Assembly (NCBI GenBank): GCA_034716235.1
Contig: JAYEHH010000016.1
Coordinates: 1-14,816 of the forward strand
From: M55B174 sp034716235
GTDB taxonomy: Bacteria > Patescibacteriota > Minisyncoccia > CAIUEV01 > JAHKAQ01
Reading direction: 5' to 3'
DNA length: 14,816 bases
The position numbers were made by a program, and so were the translations under genes. The notes below the pieces were generated by a model. The model saw only the letters and a list, made by a program, of their open reading frames with translations, did not search any database and had not been told where the DNA came from. Each line of letters begins with the position of its first letter. The stretch's first letter is position 1. Below are positions 6,716-13,603 of the stretch, piece after piece.

Positions 6716-6735
6716 CTACTTTACAACTCTTAGCC

Positions 6736-7191
6736 TTATATCTTAAACTTTGAATCCGTATCATTTTCATGCCTGATTTCATCTACTTCTTCCTTTTTCC
6801 CTTTTCCTGCATATAGCTGGTCTGGATAATTTAAGCACCAAGCTTCTTTATCGCTAACATTTTTATAACCGTGAACTACACCAGGGGGCACAACCACTAC
6901 CATTAAATTATCCTCTCCAACTTTATGTTTCTCAAAATTACCGAAGGTTGAAGAATCTTTGCGATTATCCCAAAGATGGAGCTCAAATGTTCCCGGACCG
7001 ATAAAAACAAAGATATCTGTTTGATCTTTATGTTCATGAGGGCCCCTGACCACTCCCGGTTTAGTCATAGAAACATACGACATAGCTGGTAGTACTCCCT
7101 GAGGGAGTTCATCGCTTCTAAATGCTTCTAACAACCAGCCACGATCATCTTTAAATTTCTCAAGTTTTTTAACCACAACGTCATTAATCAT
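6736..7191 (-). CDS. rmlC: RmlC-like cupin, probable dTDP-4-dehydrorhamnose 3,5-epimerase
   Basis: By position and fold the third enzyme of the dTDP-rhamnose pathway, which epimerises C3 and C5 of the 4-keto sugar. In 151 residues it shows FKDDRGWLLEAFR (13-25), SYVSMTKPGVVRGPHEH (38-54) with H52 at the place of the catalytic histidine, and LHLWDNRKDSSTFGNF (71-86). VVVPPGVVHGYKNVSD (99-114) is the second cupin motif. Classical RmlC has about 180 residues and a lysine in a GKLV motif after the histidine. Here QTDIF stands there, and the usual catalytic tyrosine is not obvious. It may belong to a divergent RmlC branch or be a related sugar ketoisomerase. It is first of the block rmlC-rmlB-rmlD-rmlA; no Shine-Dalgarno sequence. 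Confidence 0.8.
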   Translation of the reverse strand: MINDVVVKKLEKFKDDRGWLLEAFRSDELPQGVLPAMSYVSMTKPGVVRGPHEHKDQTDIFVFIGPGTFELHLWDNRKDSSTFGNFEKHKVGEDNLMVVVVPPGVVHGYKNVSDKEAWCLNYPDQLYAGKGKKEEVDEIRHENDTDSKFKI

Positions 7192-7207
7192 AGAATTTAA
7201 TAAATTA

Positions 7208-7213
7208 ATTATA
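7208..7213 (-). promoter_or_regulatory. Candidate -10 element for the rhamnose gene block
   Basis: On the minus strand 7213-7208 reads TATAAT, 16 nt upstream of the ATG of the RmlC-like gene. Transcription would start within about 10 nt of the start codon, giving a nearly leaderless mRNA. No convincing -35 box lies 16-18 nt further upstream. This is a match to a short AT-rich motif in AT-rich DNA, so the support is weak. Confidence 0.3.
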
Positions 7214-7250
7214 AAAAATAAAACTTAATGAGATATTAACATAATAAGGA

Positions 7251-7287
7251 AAAGTTATAAAGTTATAGGAGTTATGAGTTGTGAGTT
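7251..7287. repeat. Short AAAGTTAT-type degenerate tandem repeat
   Basis: AAAGTTAT occurs twice in tandem (7251-7266), followed by AGGAGTTAT and GAGTTGTGAGTT, a decaying continuation of the same unit. It lies between mrdA and the RmlC-like gene and resembles the AAAGTT units at 534-578 and 6662-6715. The remaining spacer up to 7314 shows a REP-like GC-rich stretch (7302-7335) that runs into the mrdA stop codon. Confidence 0.6.
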
Positions 7288-7314
7288 TTTTCATTGTTAT
7301 CCTCGCAAGCTCGG

Positions 7315-9204
7315 TCATTCCCGCGAAAGCTCTGGAAAATATTTCCTAAAGGCTTCTTTCGCAACCGGTACAGCCGCATCGGAACTTTCTCCTCCCTCTT
7401 CAACAATTACCGCTAGCACTAATTGAGGATTATCTGCTGGGGCGAAACCGACAAACCATGAATGAGTATTTTCCGTTCCTCCAATTTGAGCAGTACCTGT
7501 TTTACCTGCCACAGCAACTTCTAATTCATTTAGAGTTTTAGCAGTTCCATCTACCACAGTTTCTCGCATAGCTTCGCGAACTATTCGTAAATATTCTTTA
7601 TGAATAAAATCAGACTTTATAATTTCCGGTTTTATTTCTTCAATTATCTCCCCAGTATTCTCATCAGAAATTTCAGCCACTAGATGAGGTCTATATAAAA
7701 TTCCTCCATTGGCAATTACTGTTATATAGTTGGCAATTTGTAAGGGAGTAGCCGTAATATCTCCTTGCCCAATAGAAATATGATAAGTGTTGCCAATATA
7801 CCAACGCTCTCCTTTCTCTTCCTTTTTCCATGTAGCGGTAGGAATAAAACCTGAGCGTTCTGACTCCAAATCAATACCTGTTGGAGATCCTAAGCCAAAC
7901 ATTTTTTCATACTGTTCAATTTTGCTTACCCCCAATCCCTTGAACCCATCGAATCCTCCTCCAATAGTATAGAAAAATACATCGCAGGATTCAGCAATTG
8001 CTTTTTTAAGATTGATGTCTGGACCATGAGTTTTCCAATCTTTAAAGCTCCAATTTCCTACCTGAATAACTCCATGGCAATCAAATGAAGTATGTTCATT
8101 AATGGTTCCCTCCTCTAAGGCTGCTATACCAATCAAAGGTTTGATGGTAGATCCGGGAGGATAAACGCCTGAAATAGCCCTGTTGAGTAAAGGCTTAGCA
8201 GGATCATTAATCAGTTCTTGATAACTTGCAGAATCTATTTTATTAGCAAATAAATTATTATCATAGCCAGGGACACTTATTAAAGCTCTTACTAAACCAC
8301 TATTGGGGTCCAGAGCTACGGCAGATCCTTTTTTGGCTCCTGTTTCAGCTAAAACTTTTTCCATCTCTCTATAAAGTGTTCTTTGCAATTCTCCGTCAAT
8401 GCCTAGCACCAAACGATTTCCCGGCTGAGAAATTTTTTCCTCTAAACTTCTCAACATTTTTCCTGAAGAATCAACTTCAACATAAACAGAGCCAGCTTTC
8501 CCTCGAAGTTCTGGCTCCCAATATTTTTCAATGCCAGTTTTACCAATATTGTCGGTCATTAAATAATCTGAATCCTTCTTGAGATCTTCCTTCCCTATTT
8601 TTCCGGTGTAACCTAAAACATGTGAAAAAAATAATGGCCATTTATATTCTCTAATGGCTGTTTTTTCTACTACAAATCCGGGACACCTATTTTTTATAAG
8701 CTCTGCCTCAATAGCTTCTTCTCTGGTTATATTTTCCTGAAGAAGATGGGGCTGATAAGAATCATAAAAATCGGTTGGAAGCTTTTCCGGCCTGGGGACA
8801 TTAAGCAGTGAAAAACAGTTATCTAGTACTTCTCCCCTTAAGACATCATCTTCAGGAAGTAAAGTTGGAATAAGCACTAGGTCAAAACTGGCAACATTAA
8901 TAACTAGTTGTTCCCCTCTTCGGTCAACAATAATACCTCGAGGAGCTTTGACAGAAATTTTATTAATTCTATTTTGCTCAGCTTTTTTAGCATAATAAGA
9001 GCCTTTGGCAATTTGGAGATAGGCTGTCCGAAGAGCAATAACAAAAATTACTAAAAAAATAATCACACAGAATTTTTTTAGATTGTTCAACCCTACCGGT
9101 TCTTCCATTTTCCTTTTTTCATGTTCTCCTCCATGGGCAATAGCATCTGAGATTTCAATTTCTCCAGATGACATCATTTTTTTACGAAAATTGAGCATAG
9201 CCAC
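7315..9204 (-). CDS. mrdA: Penicillin-binding protein 2, peptidoglycan D,D-transpeptidase
   Basis: Cross-links peptidoglycan at the outer face of the membrane, in the elongation machinery in rods. In 629 residues: a hydrophilic N-terminal tail (1-42), one membrane anchor (about 43-65), then the pedestal/dimerisation region with APRGIIVDRRG at 87-97 and NIGKTGIEKYWEPELRG (219-235). The transpeptidase domain follows, with active-site STIK at 352-355, SCD at 406-408 (SxN-type motif with Asp) and KTG at 568-570. PBP2 rather than PBP3 is chosen for IGKTGIEKYWE and overall layout. The start at 9204 is GTG; ATG at 9198 (Met3) is an equally good start. It follows the DUF456 gene by 12 nt. The last codons run into a REP-like sequence. 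Confidence 0.93.
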   Translation of the reverse strand: MAMLNFRKKMMSSGEIEISDAIAHGGEHEKRKMEEPVGLNNLKKFCVIIFLVIFVIALRTAYLQIAKGSYYAKKAEQNRINKISVKAPRGIIVDRRGEQLVINVASFDLVLIPTLLPEDDVLRGEVLDNCFSLLNVPRPEKLPTDFYDSYQPHLLQENITREEAIEAELIKNRCPGFVVEKTAIREYKWPLFFSHVLGYTGKIGKEDLKKDSDYLMTDNIGKTGIEKYWEPELRGKAGSVYVEVDSSGKMLRSLEEKISQPGNRLVLGIDGELQRTLYREMEKVLAETGAKKGSAVALDPNSGLVRALISVPGYDNNLFANKIDSASYQELINDPAKPLLNRAISGVYPPGSTIKPLIGIAALEEGTINEHTSFDCHGVIQVGNWSFKDWKTHGPDINLKKAIAESCDVFFYTIGGGFDGFKGLGVSKIEQYEKMFGLGSPTGIDLESERSGFIPTATWKKEEKGERWYIGNTYHISIGQGDITATPLQIANYITVIANGGILYRPHLVAEISDENTGEIIEEIKPEIIKSDFIHKEYLRIVREAMRETVVDGTAKTLNELEVAVAGKTGTAQIGGTENTHSWFVGFAPADNPQLVLAVIVEEGGESSDAAVPVAKEAFRKYFPELSRE

Positions 9205-9216
9205 AATGATAATCAG

Positions 9217-9702
9217 CTAAAAAACGGCTAATAAAAATACAATCACCATAGCAACAGAAATCAACACTTTAGTAATAGCCCCAGTTAGAAAACCTAACAA
9301 GCTACCCAGCCCCACCTTAAAAGCTTTACCTCCACCACTTTTAGTAAAAACTAACTCTGCGATAAAAGCTCCGGCAAAAGTACCCACTATAAGTCCGATT
9401 AGATTGAAAGTTAATAAACCTATTAAGCCTCCTAAAATTGTTCCTCCAACTGCTACGGCAGAAGCTTTGGCTTTTTTAGCTCCCAAAGCGCTTGCTATAA
9501 AATCTAAAACTATTGACACCAAAGTCATTAGCAACAACAAGCCTAAAATTACAACATTCACCTTGTCAAATTTATCATAAATTCCGTAGATTAATGCTCC
9601 AAGAAAAACCAAGGGTGGCCCAGGTAAAAGTGGCAAAATTGATCCTACTACTCCAGCCAGTATCAAGATGATAACGATAACATAAACAAGAACAGTGACC
9701 AT
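9217..9702 (-). CDS. DUF456 family integral membrane protein
   Basis: A 161-residue, very hydrophobic protein of unknown function. Membrane segments are predicted by eye at about 3-25, 28-43, 47-70, a glycine-rich region at 84-116, and 134-160. The LPLLPGPPLVFLGALIYG block at 23-40 is the hallmark of DUF456. The glycine-rich GGTILGGLIGLL and LIVGTFAGAFIAEL stretches are also typical and may form re-entrant or tightly packed helices. It sits between dnaE (29 nt upstream) and mrdA (12 nt downstream), all co-oriented, so co-transcription is likely. Proximity to mrdA suggests, but does not show, an envelope role. Confidence 0.85.
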   Translation of the reverse strand: MVTVLVYVIVIILILAGVVGSILPLLPGPPLVFLGALIYGIYDKFDKVNVVILGLLLLMTLVSIVLDFIASALGAKKAKASAVAVGGTILGGLIGLLTFNLIGLIVGTFAGAFIAELVFTKSGGGKAFKVGLGSLLGFLTGAITKVLISVAMVIVFLLAVF

Positions 9703-9731
9703 GAAAAAATAATAAATTAATTTTTAAGTAT

Positions 9732-12700
9732 TTAATTTTCCAACTTCCATTTCATACCTTTCACTTTCAAATAATTTTTTAATTGATCAAAAGAATCTCC
9801 ATAAAAATCATAAGCTCCTGCAATTTTTATATTGGATGATTTATTGCCGTCTTTGCCTTCTAGTTTAAGAATTATTTTCCCCTTTCCCTCGCCAAGCCGA
9901 GCAAGTAATTTCTTAATTTCTGAAGAATTGCCATTTTCCTGATTATAATCTATCAAAAGTGTCCCCTCCCTTTCCTTGGTTGAATCTTTTGCCCCCGAAT
10001 TGTTCTTTTTTAAGAAAGTTGAGGATGTCGCAGATGAAGCTTGTTTCTTCTTATTGTTTTTTTCCTTTTTAGCCTTTTGCTCCGTATTTTTAGTAATTTC
10101 ACCCGCATCATCGCAAAGAATCTTTAAGCTTCCATCCTTGTCATTTACCTTACCATCCACCCAAATTACTTTATCTTCCTGCCAAAGATCAGTAAGCTTG
10201 GCATAAATATTTGGGAAAACTACTAATTCTAATCTACCCGTTAAATCTTCTATTTCAATAAAGGCCATTTCTTGATTATTCTTTGTATAAATTTTTTTAG
10301 TTGTAATAATAATCCCTCCAATTTTTACCGCCTTTTCACCTTTTTGGAAATTATTAAATCCCTGACTTGGCGTATCTGCCTCTGGATCATTATCATCTGC
10401 ATATTCCTGTTGTAATTGAGCAATGGGAGTTACACTGGTACTTAAATAATCTTCATACGCTTTTAGAGGATTATCAGTTATGTAAACTCCTAATAATTCT
10501 TTTTCCCAGCCCAAGCGTTCCTTTTTATCAATTTTCGTTGTTTCGGTAAGATTCAAAGAGAAAGTATCCATATTTTCATCAGCCTTAGAGCTTTCACCAA
10601 AAAGACTTTTCTGCCCTCGTTTCTTAATTTCTCTAAATTCTCTAGCATACTTTAGAATTTCACCTACATTTGCTAAAACTGCTCCTCTCTCAGCAATCTC
10701 ATCTAACGCTCCTGACTTAGCTAGACTCTCCAACGATTTTTTATTCAAATCTTTACTCTCAACTCTTTGAACAAAATCAGCGATATTCTTATATTTGCCA
10801 TTCTTTTTTCTCTCATCAACTATGGCTCGAGTGACATTCTTGCCCACATTTTTAACAGCATTCAACCCGTATCGAATAAAAGAGTTTCCCTTTTTCCCCT
10901 TATCTATGGCGGCAAAACGACCATGGCTCTCATTAACATTAGGGACTAAGACCGGTATGCCAATTTTTCGAGACTCTTCAATTTCAATAGCAATCCTCTC
11001 AATATTATTTTCATCACTAGAAAGTAAGGCTGCCATAAATTCCATCGGATAATGAGCCTTAAAATAGGCGGTCTGGTAACCAATCATGGCGTAACAAGCA
11101 CTGTGCGCCCAATTAAATCCGTAGCCGGCGAAAGGTTTAATGAAATCCCATATCTTTTCAGCTGTCCCTCCTTTTATTTTATTATCAATACACCCTAAAA
11201 TAAATTTATCTCGTTGTTCGTCCATTAACTTTTTAATCTTTTTCCCCATGGCTTTTCTTAAATAATCCGCCTCTCCTGCCGTAAAACCAGCCAACTGTTT
11301 AGCAATTTCAATTACTTGCTCCTGTACCACTACAATTCCATAAGTTTTCCCTAAAATCGGTTCTAATTTAGGATGAAGGTAGGTTATTTTTCGTTTGCCA
11401 AGCTTGCCTGCAATATAATCAGGGATCCAGTCCATAGGACCTGGGCGATAAAGAGCTACCATGTCAATCAAGTCTTGAAAACGAGTAGGCACTAATTCTT
11501 TTAAATATCTCTTAAAGCCGGCTGATTCAAACTGGAATACTCCGGTTGTCTCTCCCTGACTAAAAAGCTTAAAGGTCTTTGAATCATTCACGGGGATCTT
11601 GTCTAAATTTATTTCTTTTCCATATTTGGCCCTAATTATATCCACAATATTTTGAAGAACCGTAAGGTTTTTAAGCCCCAGAAAATCCATTTTTAAAAGT
11701 CCCAAGGCTTCAATTGATTTACCTTCATATTGAGTCACTATTGATTCTTCCTTGTCCTTGCCAGCGCTAACATTCCTTTGTAAGGGAACGTAATGTACCA
11801 ACGGATCTTTGGAAATTACCACTCCACAAGCGTGAGTTGAAGCATGACGAGCCACTCCTTCAAGTTTTTTAGCCATTTCAATTACTGTTTTGACGGCTTG
11901 ATCGTCATCATACATTCTTTGCAATTCCTTAGATTTCTCTAAAGCGTCGTGCAAATTAGTAAACATGGGAACCTCTTTGGCAATTTTATCGCAGAAATCA
12001 TAGGGATAATCCAGGGCTCTACCTGCATCTCTTACTGCCGCCCTAGCAGCCATAGTGCCGAAAGTAATAATTTGAGCTACTCGGTCTCGACCATACTTTT
12101 TAGCTACATACTCAATTACTTCGTCCCGTCTATTGTCAGCAAAATCAATGTCAATGTCAGGCATACTAATTCGGTCTGGATTAAGAAACCTCTCAAATAA
12201 AAGTTCATATTTTATGGGGTCAATATTGGTAATTTTTAAGAGATAAGAAACGATGCTCCCTGCAGCTGATCCTCTACCTGGTCCTACAATAATTTTATTG
12301 TCTTTTGCCCAGTTAACAAAATCTGCCACTATTAAAAAATAAGAGGAATACCCCATCTTTTTAATAATTTCTAATTCATAATTAAGCCTCTCCATTATTT
12401 TAGCACTCGGTTTTTTCCCATAACGATAATCCATCCCTTTCAAGCATTGAGTTTCTAAGTAATCATCTGGATTTTGAGAGCCGGGAATTTTAAAATAGGG
12501 TAGAATTGTTCCCCCCATTTGAGGAGAAAAGTTACATTTCTTTCCAATTTCAAGAGTACTAGCCAGCGCTTGAGGTAAATCAGCAAAATGCTTTTCCATC
12601 TCTTCGGAAGATTTTAAATAGAGATCAAACTTTGTCATTTTCATTCTATCGTCGTCTCCTACTTTTTTATTCTGTTGAATGCAAACCAAAACATCCTGGG

Positions 12701-13367
12701 CGTCTTTATCTTCCAGCTTTACATAATGAGCATCACAAGTGGCCACCAGCTTAGCTCCCGTTTCTTTAGAGAGTTTAACCAAAGCTTTGTTAATCTTTTT
12801 TTGGTCCTCCGATCTTTTGTGATATTCCAGCTCCAGATAAAAATCATCTTTACCAAAAATTTCTTGATATTCTTTGATGGCTTTACGAGCCTTATCTGGG
12901 GTATTGGCTAAAATAGCTTGAGGGATTTCTCCGGCCGCACAAGCACTAGTAGCCACAAGACCCTCGCTATATTTTTTCAACAATGCTTTATCAACTCTTG
13001 GCTTATAATAAAATCCTTTTAAATGAGCCAAAGTTACCAGCTGGATTAAATTACGATATCCTTTCTCATTTTTTGCCAAGAGTAGTAGATGATATCTTTT
13101 ATCATCTATCCGAGGTTGCTTGTTTTTCATACCATTGGCCGCTAAATACATTTCACAACCAATAATTGGCTTTATTCCATATTCCTTAGCTTTCCTAAAA
13201 AATTCTATTGCTCCGTACATTACTCCGTGGTCTGTTAGAGCTAGAGTGTCCATCCCTAATTCTTTAGCTCGAGCTAAAAGATCATCAATTTTCCCCAATC
13301 CATCTAACAACGAATAGTGGGAATGAACATGCAAATGAATAAATTTTGATTTTCGTTTGGTAGTCAT
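9732..13367 (-). CDS. dnaE: DNA polymerase III alpha subunit with complete PHP domain
   Basis: The replicative C-family polymerase, 1211 residues. The N-terminal PHP domain (9-280) shows HLHVHSHYSLLDG (11-23), TDHG (45-48), GCEMY (70-74), H93, C143 and CDAH (211-214), so all nine metal-site positions of exonuclease-active PHP domains seem present. The polymerase core has GPGRGSAAGS (362-371), PDIDIDF (403-409, catalytic D404/D406) and LLKMDFLGLKNLT (557-569, third Asp D561). The beta-clamp motif QKSLF is at 919-923. An OB-fold lies at about 1012-1085, followed by a Lys/Ser/Asn-rich linker (1090-1135) and a final small domain. tRNA-Ala lies 34 nt upstream and DUF456 29 nt downstream. Confidence 0.97.
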   Translation of the reverse strand: MTTKRKSKFIHLHVHSHYSLLDGLGKIDDLLARAKELGMDTLALTDHGVMYGAIEFFRKAKEYGIKPIIGCEMYLAANGMKNKQPRIDDKRYHLLLLAKNEKGYRNLIQLVTLAHLKGFYYKPRVDKALLKKYSEGLVATSACAAGEIPQAILANTPDKARKAIKEYQEIFGKDDFYLELEYHKRSEDQKKINKALVKLSKETGAKLVATCDAHYVKLEDKDAQDVLVCIQQNKKVGDDDRMKMTKFDLYLKSSEEMEKHFADLPQALASTLEIGKKCNFSPQMGGTILPYFKIPGSQNPDDYLETQCLKGMDYRYGKKPSAKIMERLNYELEIIKKMGYSSYFLIVADFVNWAKDNKIIVGPGRGSAAGSIVSYLLKITNIDPIKYELLFERFLNPDRISMPDIDIDFADNRRDEVIEYVAKKYGRDRVAQIITFGTMAARAAVRDAGRALDYPYDFCDKIAKEVPMFTNLHDALEKSKELQRMYDDDQAVKTVIEMAKKLEGVARHASTHACGVVISKDPLVHYVPLQRNVSAGKDKEESIVTQYEGKSIEALGLLKMDFLGLKNLTVLQNIVDIIRAKYGKEINLDKIPVNDSKTFKLFSQGETTGVFQFESAGFKRYLKELVPTRFQDLIDMVALYRPGPMDWIPDYIAGKLGKRKITYLHPKLEPILGKTYGIVVVQEQVIEIAKQLAGFTAGEADYLRKAMGKKIKKLMDEQRDKFILGCIDNKIKGGTAEKIWDFIKPFAGYGFNWAHSACYAMIGYQTAYFKAHYPMEFMAALLSSDENNIERIAIEIEESRKIGIPVLVPNVNESHGRFAAIDKGKKGNSFIRYGLNAVKNVGKNVTRAIVDERKKNGKYKNIADFVQRVESKDLNKKSLESLAKSGALDEIAERGAVLANVGEILKYAREFREIKKRGQKSLFGESSKADENMDTFSLNLTETTKIDKKERLGWEKELLGVYITDNPLKAYEDYLSTSVTPIAQLQQEYADDNDPEADTPSQGFNNFQKGEKAVKIGGIIITTKKIYTKNNQEMAFIEIEDLTGRLELVVFPNIYAKLTDLWQEDKVIWVDGKVNDKDGSLKILCDDAGEITKNTEQKAKKEKNNKKKQASSATSSTFLKKNNSGAKDSTKEREGTLLIDYNQENGNSSEIKKLLARLGEGKGKIILKLEGKDGNKSSNIKIAGAYDFYGDSFDQLKNYLKVKGMKWKLEN

Positions 13368-13401
13368 ATATTTTTTGTGCTATAATTTTTGAAGATGTTA
13401 G

Positions 13402-13474
13402 TGGAGATAAAGGGATTCGAACCCTTGACCTCTTCCATGCCATGGAAGCGCTCTGCCAACTGAGCTATATCCCC
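13402..13474 (-). tRNA. tRNA-Ala (anticodon GGC), CCA not encoded
   Basis: On the minus strand the acceptor GGGGATA pairs with TATCTCC, including the G3-T70 wobble that is the alanine identity element. The D-arm is GCTC/GAGC with loop AGTTGGCA. The anticodon stem CTTCC/GGAAG closes the loop ATGGCAT, anticodon GGC. The T-arm is AAGGG/CCCTT with loop TTCGAAT. After A73 the sequence continues CTAAC, so CCA must be added enzymatically, unlike tRNA-Lys and tRNA-Val here. It lies 34 nt upstream of dnaE on the same strand. Confidence 0.96.
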
Positions 13475-13492
13475 TAATACAAATACCAAACA

Positions 13493-13529
13493 GTTATTTA
13501 ATATTTTGCCGAGGAAGTCATTAAATAAC
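13493..13529. promoter_or_regulatory. 10-bp inverted repeat between divergent tRNA-Ala and the pilin-like gene
   Basis: GTTATTTAAT (13493-13502) and ATTAAATAAC (13520-13529) are perfect reverse complements with 17 nt between them (about 2.5 helical turns between arm centres). It is in the divergent intergenic region, so a terminator is not expected for either neighbour. An operator for a dimeric regulator or an attenuating hairpin is possible; neither is shown. Confidence 0.45.
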
Positions 13530-13603
13530 CAGTGCAATAAAAGAATACAGAATTAAAAATGAAGAAGCAAGACTTAATATTTAATTATTTTTAGTTTTTA
13601 CTC

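Noticed and set aside
7315..7317. Reassignment of TGA to glycine, as in Gracilibacteria/Absconditabacteria
   Set aside because: TGA ends mrdA at the expected place after the KTG domain, and no gene body contains in-frame TGA.
13381..13386. TATAAT on the plus strand as a promoter
   Set aside because: It would transcribe antisense to tRNA-Ala, has only a poor -35 (TTGGTA), and lies in A/T-rich DNA where the motif is expected by chance.
13559..13594. Tiny frame of 11 codons (MKKQDLIFNYF) before the pilin-like gene as a leader peptide
   Set aside because: No ribosome-binding site, no regulatory codon run and no attenuator hairpin after it.
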